A stretch of 64,000 bases of DNA from an uncultured Pseudomonadota bacterium (lineage in GTDB: Bacteria; Pseudomonadota; Alphaproteobacteria; UBA3830): the NCBI GenBank assembly GCA_902771535.1, contig CACXWU010000002.1, positions 1-64,000 on the forward strand, read 5' to 3'. Position 1 is the stretch's first letter, and every line of letters starts with the position of its first letter. Below are positions 28,069 to 37,868 of this stretch, piece after piece. A program made the position numbers and the translations under genes. The notes under the pieces are model-generated. The model saw only the letters and a program-made list of their open reading frames with translations. It did no database searches and had not been told where the DNA came from.

Positions 28069-29376
28069 TTGAAAAGATTGTTGTTTTTTTTCATTTTTTT
28101 AATGTTCACCGCGAATGCCGATTTTAAAGCGGATGAATTTTCTCTGAAAAACGGAATGAAAGTGATAATGATAGAAAAGAAATCTGTCCCCATTATTTCT
28201 CTTTCAGTCTGGTACAAATGCGGTTCCAAGTGCGACATGCTTTCGAAGTCCGGAGCAGCGCATTTTCTAGAACATCTGGCTTGCGAAAATCACAAGCGTG
28301 AATTCAGCAATTACCTGGAGGAAATCGGCGCGGAAAATAATGCCTTTACGTTTTTTAACACGATTTGTTTTTATGAAATTTTTCCCAAGGATTGTCTCGA
28401 AAAAGTTTTGTCCTTCGAATCTGAGCGAATGAAAAGCCTGGAAATTGAAGATAAGGTTTTTCAAAACGAAAAAAAAGCTATTTTAGAAGAAAGAGGAATG
28501 AGAGTAGACGCAGATGTCCAGGGAAGGTACGAAGAAATATTTTTATCTAATGTTTTTAATCGACAAATTGGAGGCATTGAGGTAATCGGATGGAAACACG
28601 AGATAGAATCCATAGAGGTAGAGGACCTGCAATCATTCTACAAAAAATGGATAACTCCGAACAATGCCATTCTGATTTTGGTAGGAGATTTTGAAAAAAA
28701 ATCCGCCCAAAAACTCATTGAAAAATATTTTGGTATCATTTCTCCGGGAGATTTGCCTAAAATATCCTCCTTGAACGACAAAGAATCCAACAAAAAATTA
28801 ATTGAATACCGATCTACCGAAAACGGTCCTTCTTCATCGATAACATATGTGTTGAAAGTTCCATTTTTATCGAAAAATAATTTGAGAAAATCCCTTGCGT
28901 TAAGCTTAGCTTTAGAAATATTGGGACAACCTACCTCTTTCACAGAAACCATTCTAAAACAAATGAGCAATATTATTTCGGCTGTGAATTTTTCATATAC
29001 AGATTCCGTTTATCAGTTCGATATTCTAGGTATAATTTTCCATGCAAACTCAATTGATAATTTGGATAAAGTTGAAATCGCGTGGCCATATTTGAAAAAG
29101 AAAATATTAGCTAATTGTATAAGCGAGAGCGATTTGAAAAAGGTAAAAAAGAGGAAACTCATTTCTCTTGCATATAAAAAACAAGATGTACAACAGATTG
29201 CGGAATACTTCGGTTGGAATTTGATGTCGGAATTGTCCGTGAAAGAAATTTTATCTCTAGATGATACGATACAATCAATAACTGTAAAAGAATGCAATGA
29301 TGTACTGAAAGAAGTATTCTCGACATCTCCGATATCCGTTACGAAAACTTTACCGAAAGGATATGATCGTGATTAG
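28069..29376 (+). CDS. M16 zinc peptidase, catalytic subunit (HxxEH present)
   Basis: This exported protein (about 435 residues) has a signal peptide (KRLLFFFIFLMFTANA) and an M16 metallopeptidase fold. The inverted zinc motif HFLEH is at about 65-69, and the third ligand Glu lies in NEKKAILEERG, so it should be active. TTG 28069 is chosen because GAGG lies just upstream and the longer GTG reading (28039) begins at the predicted transcription start. It is the first of four tandem M16-family genes and probably pairs with the next product, like PqqL/MPP-type heterodimers, to degrade peptides in the periplasm. Confidence 0.88.
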   Translation: MKRLLFFFIFLMFTANADFKADEFSLKNGMKVIMIEKKSVPIISLSVWYKCGSKCDMLSKSGAAHFLEHLACENHKREFSNYLEEIGAENNAFTFFNTICFYEIFPKDCLEKVLSFESERMKSLEIEDKVFQNEKKAILEERGMRVDADVQGRYEEIFLSNVFNRQIGGIEVIGWKHEIESIEVEDLQSFYKKWITPNNAILILVGDFEKKSAQKLIEKYFGIISPGDLPKISSLNDKESNKKLIEYRSTENGPSSSITYVLKVPFLSKNNLRKSLALSLALEILGQPTSFTETILKQMSNIISAVNFSYTDSVYQFDILGIIFHANSIDNLDKVEIAWPYLKKKILANCISESDLKKVKKRKLISLAYKKQDVQQIAEYFGWNLMSELSVKEILSLDDTIQSITVKECNDVLKEVFSTSPISVTKTLPKGYDRD

Positions 29377-30664
29377 AAAAATTTTATTCGCAATCTTGTT
29401 TTTGATATCCGGAATTTCCGAGGCAGAAGTAAAAGAGTTGACCTGCTCGTACGGTATAAAATTTTGGTATTCCCGTGACAACAGCGATCCATTGATTAAT
29501 ATTGCCGTCGCCTTTAAAAACTGCGGTTCAGCGCATATGGATAAAACAAAGACGTCTGTCCCGAATTTATTTGTAGGCACTATTTTTTGCGGTTGCGGAA
29601 GTTATTCCAAGGAAGAATTTCAGGAAAAAACAGAAGATATTTCGGCAATATTCCATGGTCATAGCGATTCCGATAATGTCTTGTTCTTCTTTGAATATCC
29701 CAAAATCGTTTCCGCCGAGGCTGCAAGTTTGATACAAACCTTTTTTAGTTTTCCTAAGTTTCCGAAAGAAGAAATCGAAAAAATGAAGAATGCCATCTCT
29801 TATAGGTTAGAAAATTATCAGGTTGCTCCCATATCCTGGTGCGAAAGTGTCCTGTTTCCGAAACTTCTGTTTAAAAATCACCCATACGGGGATAGCGTCG
29901 CCGCTCCTGAGAATGTTCTGCAATTAAATGATGCCGACTTGAAATCATTTCACAAAAAATACATTGTGCGAAGTAATGTTGAACTATGTATTTTCGGAGA
30001 TATATCAGAAAAAGAAGCCGTGAAATTGGCCGACCAGATTTTATCTTCAATTCCAAAGGGAGAAAAAGCGCAAGACAACATTCCCGACACAGAACCGACA
30101 TTGGAAAATTTTAGCGAGAAATATCATATCGAAGGTCCGCAGAGTTATATAATTTTCGCGTTACCCAACATATTAAAAAATTCCGGGCAAAAGTTTGCTG
30201 CGTACGTCTTATATCTAATATTCGGAGATGGCGGCTTTAGAAGTTATATCATAAAAAAGCTTCGATCAGAACTGGGGCTTATTTACTACGGAGGTGTAAG
30301 TAAAATCGAAAAGAAACATTCTTGTTTTGAAATAGGTTTGTTGCAAACCTCGAATAACCATACAGCTGCAGCTGTCGATAGTATCAAATCTTTGATAAAA
30401 AATCTGAAAGAAAAAGGGATTTCTCAAAAAGAACTCGATTTTGCGAAAAACAATATAAAAGGGAAATTCCTTGTAAATTTAAGGACATCCAGGGATTTAT
30501 GCAATTTCTATATGATGAAAAAGCTACAAGGATGCTCCACAAATGTCTTAGATGAGTTTTTACGCGGAATAGATACCGTAACTTTGGATCAGGTAAATTC
30601 GCTGGCCAAGCAAATTTTTGATGAAGAAAACATTCCTATCGTCATTATAGGAGGAAACGAATGA
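29363..30664 (+). CDS. M16 family protein, non-catalytic partner with R/Y motif
   Basis: This 433-residue exported protein (signal peptide ending ISEA) has M16 domain organisation without HxxEH; the corresponding region reads LFVGTIFCGCGSYS. In the C-terminal half it keeps FRSYIIKKLRSELGLIYYG, the Arg/Tyr motif that in M16B heterodimers is supplied by the non-metal subunit for substrate binding. It therefore complements the preceding gene. It overlaps that gene by 14 bp and the next by 4 bp (ATGA). The start may be GTG 29369, which has better spacing to AAAGGA. Confidence 0.85.
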   Translation: MIVIRKILFAILFLISGISEAEVKELTCSYGIKFWYSRDNSDPLINIAVAFKNCGSAHMDKTKTSVPNLFVGTIFCGCGSYSKEEFQEKTEDISAIFHGHSDSDNVLFFFEYPKIVSAEAASLIQTFFSFPKFPKEEIEKMKNAISYRLENYQVAPISWCESVLFPKLLFKNHPYGDSVAAPENVLQLNDADLKSFHKKYIVRSNVELCIFGDISEKEAVKLADQILSSIPKGEKAQDNIPDTEPTLENFSEKYHIEGPQSYIIFALPNILKNSGQKFAAYVLYLIFGDGGFRSYIIKKLRSELGLIYYGGVSKIEKKHSCFEIGLLQTSNNHTAAAVDSIKSLIKNLKEKGISQKELDFAKNNIKGKFLVNLRTSRDLCNFYMMKKLQGCSTNVLDEFLRGIDTVTLDQVNSLAKQIFDEENIPIVIIGGNE

Positions 30665-31863
30665 AACGAACACTAATTCTGTTATTTTTGTGTTTTCAGG
30701 CTCTCTTTGCATCGATTCAAGAATATAAATTAGAAGATGCGCGAGTAATTATTTGCGATGATTTTTTTCTTCCGATCGCAAAGGTAGGAGTATTCTATCC
30801 TGTCGGACTAAATCAATTAAAAAATATTTCCGAAGCTGAAGTAATAGGAAAAACCTTTTTAAGTGAAACATCGAAAAAATCTGCTGGAAACCTAGGAACA
30901 GATATTGATTTCGGCATACATGATAATTTTTCGGAGATTAGCGCAATCGTAGCAAATGAACAAATTCCGGATATCATAAAAATAATACTTAACAACAAAA
31001 CTGACGTAACTGATCTCCCATTGATAAAAAACAAGATAAAATTGGAATATAAACTATCCGATTATTTTGAGACTGATTTTGTTGATAATGAGATTTATTC
31101 CAAGGTGGATTCCAAATACATTTTTAATGAATCAATCTTAGATAATATTACGGAAAATGATCTGAAAAATTCATTAAACAAGTACAAAAAAACTCATCTA
31201 AATATAATTATCTGCGGAAAATTTGATACGAAAAAACTTGTTGAAAAACTTCACTTAGAACCATTGTCTCCAAGCGATTTGGAGAGTGTAAATACCAATC
31301 AAAATGAGGTTGCGTCTCAAAATTTTTCAGAACAAATCATTGAAGCAAGAAGCAAATTTCTCGGACGTTCTTTGTATTATATGCACAAGATCCCCTTTCC
31401 TGAACTCCGAGAAAAGCAAAGCGCAATTTCCACTATACTGAGTCATGAGATGTTTAATTATTTCAAAAAATATTCGCAGTTGGCTGATAATTTCTTCATA
31501 ACAAATTTTGAGAAACCTGATTTTATTCTGCTTGGCTTTACACCGAAAAGCGATATATCAAAAAAATCTTTTGAAATCAGCCTGAAAAGTTTCTTTTCTT
31601 ATCTTAAAAAAATAAATTTTTCTCATGAAAAATTGGAATCCGTATCAAAACTTCAGAAATTTTCAGAAATCAACATGGACGAGGATATTTCCACAAAATA
31701 TCGTATTATCAAAGATCGATATATCACGCATTCTCAATCAAAAGACGACACTTCCAAAGAAATATTAACGGTGTCACCTGATGATATCCGAAATTTCATA
31801 GAACAAGTTATAGAAAACAATTTAATTACGAAAATATCCACACAATATAAGACGGAAAATTGA
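30661..31863 (+). CDS. degenerate M16-like exported protein
   Basis: This 400-residue protein has a signal peptide (about 1-17, LFASIQ). The fold resembles M16 only weakly: a central 'THLNIIICGKFD' strand matches the family's 'NA.lilvGd' hinge strand, and there are repeated alpha/beta halves. Neither HxxEH nor the R/Y motif is present. It is very rich in Lys, Asn and Ile. Its ATGA overlap with gene 2 makes co-translation certain in principle. Homology to M16 is inferred partly from position. Confidence 0.65.
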   Translation: MKRTLILLFLCFQALFASIQEYKLEDARVIICDDFFLPIAKVGVFYPVGLNQLKNISEAEVIGKTFLSETSKKSAGNLGTDIDFGIHDNFSEISAIVANEQIPDIIKIILNNKTDVTDLPLIKNKIKLEYKLSDYFETDFVDNEIYSKVDSKYIFNESILDNITENDLKNSLNKYKKTHLNIIICGKFDTKKLVEKLHLEPLSPSDLESVNTNQNEVASQNFSEQIIEARSKFLGRSLYYMHKIPFPELREKQSAISTILSHEMFNYFKKYSQLADNFFITNFEKPDFILLGFTPKSDISKKSFEISLKSFFSYLKKINFSHEKLESVSKLQKFSEINMDEDISTKYRIIKDRYITHSQSKDDTSKEILTVSPDDIRNFIEQVIENNLITKISTQYKTEN

Positions 31864-31864
31864 T

Positions 31865-33118
31865 ATGAAAAAGATTTTAAGCATAGCCATTACCATTCTC
31901 CTAATTCTTTTGGCTTTTCTGATTTACAACAAAAAAATTCGGAACCAATTGCACCTAATTCATTTTAAGACTCCCTATGAAACTGTTGTTTTTAACGAAC
32001 CAAACAGTAAACAGATTTATATAACTTTGAAATTCAAAAACGCAGGGGTGTTGCATAATTCGGAGGACAAACATGGAATATCGCCATTATTATCTAAACT
32101 ATTGTTCCGAAAAATCGGAGATTTGTCCGCGGAAGAAACAGCAGAAAAAATTCGGCAAATGGGTATTACAAATTTATCGTTAAACGGAACAACTGACAAT
32201 TTTTTAATCTCGTTCAGCGTGATAGAAGATCAATTCGAGCCCGCCGTAAAATTTTTACTTTCGGGATTAAACGCAAAATTTTCGGAGAACGACTTATCTT
32301 TCGCAAAAGAATTTTTTCCGATTCAAGTGAGCAGAGAAAATTCCCGCCCCAATAAAATCTTAATTGATAAGCTATATCAAAAATTGTATCCCAACCACGC
32401 ATATGGAAAAAATTCCACCGGTTCCTCCGTTGCAATCAGCTCAATTACACTAAACGATATGGATAGTTTTCTGAAAAATAATTTTGCGCAAAATAATTTA
32501 AAGATTTATTATGCCGGAAGCTACTCCAAAAGAAAATTAAAAATTTTAATTGATGAACTTTTGAAATATCTGCCGAAAGAATCAAATCAGCACAAAATCG
32601 CTGATTTAAAAAATATTGAGGTCGATAACTCGGATGAAAAAATTTCAAATGACAATGTACGAAACATTTGCGGCATAATAGCAGGAATACGTTTTGATAA
32701 GCTCTCTAAACAAGAAAAAGCTGCTCTTTTGATTATCACATATGCGCTATTTAATGAGAACTATGGAGAGTTTTTGAACGATAAATTCCCAATGAATTTT
32801 TCCTACACAATAAATAATCGCCAACTTTCCACTGTGCTGATTTTATCGTCGTTTGTTCATCAAAAAGATGCAGACAAATATATGAAAAAGCTAAATGACT
32901 TTCTCTCTAAATTAGATTTATCACAATTAAAAAATTTGGAGTTATCTAAAAACTATTTCATCCAAAAACAGAAAATAAAATCGCTGCGATCCATACATAA
33001 TTCTCTGACTTTTTTAGCTATGCCGTTTTCGGATTGCTCAAACGAAACTTATCAACAAATTTTGGATAAAATTAAGCAACCAAAAAATCGCTGCATTGTA
33101 TCTATATCGTCGAAATAA
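31865..33118 (+). CDS. degenerate M16-like protein with N-terminal membrane anchor
   Basis: This 417-residue protein starts with a membrane anchor (about 5-22) that lacks an obvious cleavage site. M16-like landmarks are GISPLLSKLLFRKIGDLSAEE (where HxxEH would be, but without His or Glu), NHAYGKNSTGSS (matching 'hPYg....G') and LKIYYAGSYSKRK (the 'lilvGdf' strand). Metal ligands and the R/Y motif are absent. It starts 1 bp after the third gene's stop and is the last of the operon, convergent with mutS. It may hold the complex at the membrane. Confidence 0.7.
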   Translation: MKKILSIAITILLILLAFLIYNKKIRNQLHLIHFKTPYETVVFNEPNSKQIYITLKFKNAGVLHNSEDKHGISPLLSKLLFRKIGDLSAEETAEKIRQMGITNLSLNGTTDNFLISFSVIEDQFEPAVKFLLSGLNAKFSENDLSFAKEFFPIQVSRENSRPNKILIDKLYQKLYPNHAYGKNSTGSSVAISSITLNDMDSFLKNNFAQNNLKIYYAGSYSKRKLKILIDELLKYLPKESNQHKIADLKNIEVDNSDEKISNDNVRNICGIIAGIRFDKLSKQEKAALLIITYALFNENYGEFLNDKFPMNFSYTINNRQLSTVLILSSFVHQKDADKYMKKLNDFLSKLDLSQLKNLELSKNYFIQKQKIKSLRSIHNSLTFLAMPFSDCSNETYQQILDKIKQPKNRCIVSISSK

Positions 33119-33135
33119 AAATTTTGAAAGGAGAA

Positions 33136-35745
33136 TTAATTCATCATTTTTTTCAGATCAAATAAAAAATTCAGGGCATCCAAAGGAGTCAACTCGTTCA
33201 AATCCAGATTTTTCAATTTTTCTTCTACCGGAGAAGCTTGCACATAACTCAGCTCAATCTGATCAGAGGGTTCAACCGGCAAGTTTCGCGCACCACTTTT
33301 GGATTCCAACTTGACAAGAAGATCTTTCGCCCGTCTTATCACATTTTTCGGAACTCCTGCTAAACTCGCGACATGAATACCGTAGGATTTGTCAGCTATT
33401 CCGTCGATAATGCGGTGATAAAAAATTACCTTTCCTTCCCACTCCTGAACTTTCAAAGTTTTACATTTTATATCTTTAAATTTTTCGCTCAGTGCGGTCA
33501 GTTCTCGATAATGAGTCGCGAACAACACACGACATTTATTATTTTTGTAGAGACTTTCTATCACTGCCCACGCGATCGACAAACCGTCGTAGGTAGATGT
33601 CCCCCGCCCTACCTCATCCAAAATAACAAAGGAACGTTCGGTCGCTTGATTTAATATCGTCGCTGTCTCGATCATCTCGACCATAAAAGTCGACCGCCCG
33701 CGAGCCAGGTCGTCGGAAGCTCCTATGCGCGAAAACAACCTGTCTACAATTCCGATTTTCGCCTTTTTGGCCGGAATAAAACTTCCGATTTGAGCCATAA
33801 CAATGAGCAACGCATTTTGTCTCAAATAAGTACTTTTTCCCGCCATATTCGGCCCCGTCAGCAAACACACTCGAGAATCAGGACTCAGATCGCAATCATT
33901 GCCGGTAAAATCATTCTGTAGAAGCTCCAGCACCGGATGGCGACCATTTTCTATATCCAACACCGCATCAGTCACAATTTCAGGACACACATAATTGCGT
34001 TCCATGGCGATTAACGCGAGATTTGTATAAATGTCCAACAAAGCCAAAAGCTTTATGGTCTCAGAAATTGATTCATAATTTTGTAAAACAATCTCGACCA
34101 ATTCATTGTATATCGACCGCTCCATTTGGGCGAAATCTTCGGAAGCTTTCATCACTTTATCTTGCAGCTCCAGCATTTCTTCGGTAGTGTATCGGATATT
34201 ATTTACCAAAGTTTGCCGATGCATAAATTCCGGCAATATTTTATTTTTCTGAGATAGAGGAATTTCGATATACCAACCAATTATCGCGTTATTTCGTATT
34301 TTTAAGGTATTTATCCCTGTCTGATATATATATCTGTCCTGCAGCTGCATTATGAGATCTTCGCTGTGATTTTTCATGTACCGCAGCTTGTCCAGCTCCT
34401 GGGAATATCCTTCGGCGATCAATTCTCCGTTTTGTTGGAACTTTTCCACAAGCGAACTCTTTAAACGATCTCTCAACTCGGAAAAATCACGCAGAGATTC
34501 AAAATCACAACTTCCTTCATGCGGGATATTTTTTCCGAACACCATTTCTCTTACTTGCTCGCTTACGATCAACGCGTCTCGAATATTTTCCATATCTTTG
34601 GGGGAAAATTTATTGAATCTTATTCTGTTTATGGATCTCTCAAAATCGGGACACTGAGCTAAAATTTCCCGAAGATTATTCAATAACTCCTTATTTTCTA
34701 TAAAGAATTTTACGCATTCCTGTCTCTTTTTCAGCATATCGATATCGACTATCGGCATGGCAACGCGAGAAGCCAACATCCTGGCACCAAATGCGGTCTT
34801 TGTCTTATCCAACGCTTGAATCAATGTGTATTTCGACTCCGAGCCGTTGGTATTCATGATCTCCAAACTCTTGCTCGTATCCGAATCGATGACAAGGTAG
34901 TTATTCATCAAAATTTTCTTCGGAATCGGAAGAACTTTCAGATTGTCCTTCTGAGTTATAATCAGATATTCCAGAACCGATCCGCAGCAGGAAAATTCAG
35001 CATCGCATCCTAACTCGAAGCTGTCTAAAGTCGAAACATTAAAATATTTTTCCAGCCGAGCCTTTTCGATTTTGGAATTGAATTTAGATGACGGCAATTT
35101 CGTGATACTCGCGTCCGTAAATTTATTGACATATTTTGCAAAATCTTCGAACTCAGAGGATATCAAAATCTCTTTCGGAGAATAATTTTCCAATACTGAA
35201 CTAATTTCCGAATAATCCACGGTATTCACCAAAAATTCACCCGTGGAAATATCAATCAACGCAAAGCTTACTTGGTCGATTTTATCTTTTTTCTTTTTGC
35301 AAACCGGAACCAACGACATCAAATAGTTATTTTTGTTATATGTAAGCAGATTATCTTCCACTAAAGTTCCCGCGGAAATAATTCTCGTAATCGCTCTTTT
35401 TACAACAGCCTTATACCCTCTTTTTTTCGCGTCTTTCGGATTTTCCAACTGCTCGCAAACGGCCACTTTATGTCCGGCTTTTATCAATCTGCTAACATAG
35501 TTATCTATGGTAGCGACGGGAATTCCGCACATGGGAATGTCTTCCCCCTTAACCTTCCCTCTGTGGGTCAACACGATATTCAGTGCAGCTGAGGCGATTT
35601 TGGCATCTTCAAAAAATAATTCGTAAAAATCTCCCAATCGAAATAGGAGCAAGCAATCTTGGCATTCGGATTTCGCCGCAATATACTGAGACATCATAGG
35701 CGTCGAATCTTTCAAAGCCTTATAATAAAGGAGGTTATCTTCCAT
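33136..35745 (-). CDS. mutS: DNA mismatch repair protein MutS
   Basis: This 869-residue protein has the mismatch-contacting Phe-x-Glu in GDFYELF near residue 39, the connector and lever/clamp regions, and the C-terminal ATPase with Walker A GPNMAGKST, the STFMVEM signature, Walker B VILDEVGRGTST and THYREL. It recognises mismatches as a dimer and recruits MutL. The length is normal and no domain is missing. It is convergent with the M16 operon. Confidence 0.97.
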   Translation of the reverse strand: MEDNLLYYKALKDSTPMMSQYIAAKSECQDCLLLFRLGDFYELFFEDAKIASAALNIVLTHRGKVKGEDIPMCGIPVATIDNYVSRLIKAGHKVAVCEQLENPKDAKKRGYKAVVKRAITRIISAGTLVEDNLLTYNKNNYLMSLVPVCKKKKDKIDQVSFALIDISTGEFLVNTVDYSEISSVLENYSPKEILISSEFEDFAKYVNKFTDASITKLPSSKFNSKIEKARLEKYFNVSTLDSFELGCDAEFSCCGSVLEYLIITQKDNLKVLPIPKKILMNNYLVIDSDTSKSLEIMNTNGSESKYTLIQALDKTKTAFGARMLASRVAMPIVDIDMLKKRQECVKFFIENKELLNNLREILAQCPDFERSINRIRFNKFSPKDMENIRDALIVSEQVREMVFGKNIPHEGSCDFESLRDFSELRDRLKSSLVEKFQQNGELIAEGYSQELDKLRYMKNHSEDLIMQLQDRYIYQTGINTLKIRNNAIIGWYIEIPLSQKNKILPEFMHRQTLVNNIRYTTEEMLELQDKVMKASEDFAQMERSIYNELVEIVLQNYESISETIKLLALLDIYTNLALIAMERNYVCPEIVTDAVLDIENGRHPVLELLQNDFTGNDCDLSPDSRVCLLTGPNMAGKSTYLRQNALLIVMAQIGSFIPAKKAKIGIVDRLFSRIGASDDLARGRSTFMVEMIETATILNQATERSFVILDEVGRGTSTYDGLSIAWAVIESLYKNNKCRVLFATHYRELTALSEKFKDIKCKTLKVQEWEGKVIFYHRIIDGIADKSYGIHVASLAGVPKNVIRRAKDLLVKLESKSGARNLPVEPSDQIELSYVQASPVEEKLKNLDLNELTPLDALNFLFDLKKMMN

Positions 35746-35883
35746 AGTACTACCTAAACGCGATGCATTAAGTATAGAAAAAATGCCAAAGGTTTTAAAG
35801 TTTATTTTGCAAATGAATATTCTGCCCTATCCTCGTATTACTACAATTTTCGGAAATATTATTTACCTTTCGTTAACTAATGT

Positions 35884-36921
35884 ATGAAAATATTGAACTT
35901 ACGGAGGTTTTGTGCAACAAAAATGGGAAAAAACAACAAACCGAACTTTTTTAAGCAATTCACACAAAAGGTATACGGAAAACCTTTACCAAAAATAATT
36001 TTTCTGCTTTTTTCGATATTATTTTTGGGCTTTGATTCTACGGCGATAAATGAATTATCCGGGTCGGAACAAATTCGAACAGAAAACATCGAAAATGGAC
36101 ATATTAAATCATCTCAATCGAGTTCCGCAAAATTATACGATAAAATATATGTAATATCTTTGGATCGCACTCCGGAACGATACGCTTCCGTAAAAAAGCA
36201 ACTGGATAAGTTTAATTTAAACCACGAAAGATTTTCTGCCGTTGACGGTAAATTGATAACCGTGAAAGACTTGGAAAGGAATCAAATTATTCAGTGGCAA
36301 AAAATAGGTCCTCCTAACGGATATTATCGCAATGCTGATTTGAAAATAAATTATCATTCCTACAAGGATGCTGAATTTCACTATATAACTGACAAATGCT
36401 TACTAAATTGCGGCGAACTGGGATGCGCCATGAGTCATCGCGCTGTATGGTCAGACATCGTGAAGCATAAGTACAAAAAAGCGATTGTTTTGGAAGATGA
36501 TATTACGATATTAGAAAAGAACTTTAACAAAAAATTGTCGAGAGTTATGAATAATCTCCCCGACGACTTTGATGTATTTTTCTTGGATATAGCAATACGC
36601 CTGCATGAAAACGATAAACCGAGTTTTTTCTCTCCAAATTTTTGGCTCAGCAAATTTTCAAATACATTATCGCCCTACTATGCAAAAATAAAATTCGATA
36701 CTAAGAACATTATTAATAAGAATATTACCAGTACTCATGCCTATGTGATAACGCATAATGCAGCAAAGAAATTGTTAAAAAAAACTGAATGTATGCATAT
36801 TCCCATTGATATATCCATCATGTCTTCGGGATTAAAATTATATGTATCAAAAATAAAACTATTAACGGGAAGTTTGGATGATTCAATAATTTTCAATCGA
36901 AGAAAGGATAATAAAAAATGA
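35884..36921 (+). CDS. GT25-family glycosyltransferase with N-terminal membrane segment
   Basis: This 345-residue protein has a basic N-terminus and a hydrophobic segment (about 37-53, IIFLLFSILFLGF). A glycosyltransferase family 25 domain (about 85-340) follows: IYVISLDRTPER, then GELGCAMSH (177-185), then the metal-binding VLEDD (202-206). GT25 enzymes add galactose-like sugars to LPS or, in eukaryotes, collagen. A leader before the GT25 domain is unusual; it would place the enzyme at or across the inner membrane. ATG 35923 is an alternative start. The next gene overlaps by 4 bp. Confidence 0.8.
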   Translation: MKILNLRRFCATKMGKNNKPNFFKQFTQKVYGKPLPKIIFLLFSILFLGFDSTAINELSGSEQIRTENIENGHIKSSQSSSAKLYDKIYVISLDRTPERYASVKKQLDKFNLNHERFSAVDGKLITVKDLERNQIIQWQKIGPPNGYYRNADLKINYHSYKDAEFHYITDKCLLNCGELGCAMSHRAVWSDIVKHKYKKAIVLEDDITILEKNFNKKLSRVMNNLPDDFDVFFLDIAIRLHENDKPSFFSPNFWLSKFSNTLSPYYAKIKFDTKNIINKNITSTHAYVITHNAAKKLLKKTECMHIPIDISIMSSGLKLYVSKIKLLTGSLDDSIIFNRRKDNKK

Positions 36922-37634
36922 AAAAAACAGCATGCCTTTTGTTTTTTCTATTATCAGGGTGTAATTTTTTCGAGGATTTGTCCGAGTTTTTTGGTCCGAA
37001 ATTCGATGAAAAAGTGTATATAATCAGTTCGAAAGACAACAAAGAATCACTCAATCAAATAAAGAATCAACTAGAATCACTTGGCATTAAGTATAGCGAA
37101 TTTACCACTGAAACAGATACAAAACAGCCTTCCAAAAATATTCAACAAAATCATCGAAAAATTTGGCAACAAGTTGTTGATGGCAAAGAATCTCAAGTCA
37201 TAGTTCTTGAAGATAACGTTCGACTTGAAAATGGATTCAAAAGAAATTTGCAAAAATATATAAAAGATCTTCCCAAAGATTGGGACATAGCTTTTTTGGT
37301 GATAGGTCGAGAAAATAACAAGTACGGATGCTTTATCTCAGTGGGAGATATTTTCAGAGACATCGATGAAGTCAATGGACACCCCTATGTCGCTCAAATT
37401 CAGAAAACCAATCGTGTTTACGGATTGTATGGATACATCATTAACAAAAAAGGAGCGAAAAAACTCCTAAAGCTCACAAAAAACTCATCGAAAAATATTA
37501 GTGACGATATTTTTCAAAAAGGAGGCATAAACACGGGATATATAAAGGCATACGTATCCATGTTCAAACTCATCGAACCGCAACTAACAAAAGCCAAAAT
37601 TGACGAAATAAACAAACGCACAACAGATGAATAA
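36918..37634 (+). CDS. degenerate GT25-like lipoprotein
   Basis: This 238-residue paralogue of the preceding protein begins with a lipoprotein signal and lipobox LLSGC. The GT25 pattern is recognisable (KVYIISSKDN, VIVLEDNV, YGYIINKKGAKKLL) but EDD has become EDN and the GC..SH motif is gone, leaving NHRKIW. It is probably inactive or altered. It is translationally coupled to the first gene by ATGA. A lipid-anchored GT25-like protein outside the cytoplasm would lack access to nucleotide sugars, so it may be a binding or structural partner. Confidence 0.7.
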   Translation: MKKTACLLFFLLSGCNFFEDLSEFFGPKFDEKVYIISSKDNKESLNQIKNQLESLGIKYSEFTTETDTKQPSKNIQQNHRKIWQQVVDGKESQVIVLEDNVRLENGFKRNLQKYIKDLPKDWDIAFLVIGRENNKYGCFISVGDIFRDIDEVNGHPYVAQIQKTNRVYGLYGYIINKKGAKKLLKLTKNSSKNISDDIFQKGGINTGYIKAYVSMFKLIEPQLTKAKIDEINKRTTDE

Positions 37635-37648
37635 TGGCAAACGGATTA

Positions 37649-37831
37649 TCAAAAGAAAAACAATCCCGCAACCATTCCGATAATTAAAAGCCAAACCACT
37701 GCCTTCTTAATCACAACCTTAAACGGAGGCTTGTTATCATTTACATGTGTTATCTTTATGTTCGAATAAGGCACGATAGTATCCTCTATACTGTATCTCT
37801 CTTCTTCTATCTCTCTTTCATTTATATACAT
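37649..37831 (-). CDS. small tail-anchored membrane protein
   Basis: This 60-residue frame has a charged N-terminal half (MYINEREIEEERYS) and one C-terminal membrane helix (VVWLLIIGMVAGLFFF) preceded by Lys-Lys. An AAGGA site lies upstream of the ATG. It sits between the convergent GT25 pair and downstream of no obvious promoter. Its composition is sensible for a real tail-anchored peptide, but nothing else supports it. Confidence 0.45.
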   Translation of the reverse strand: MYINEREIEEERYSIEDTIVPYSNIKITHVNDNKPPFKVVIKKAVVWLLIIGMVAGLFFF

Positions 37832-37868
37832 ATCATATATTCCTTATAAAAGTATTAACGATAGATTA

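Noticed and set aside
30661-33118. Genes 3 and 4 of the M16 cluster as pseudogenes
   Set aside because: Both are full-length open frames with signal or anchor sequences and tight coupling, so loss of catalytic motifs alone is not evidence of decay.
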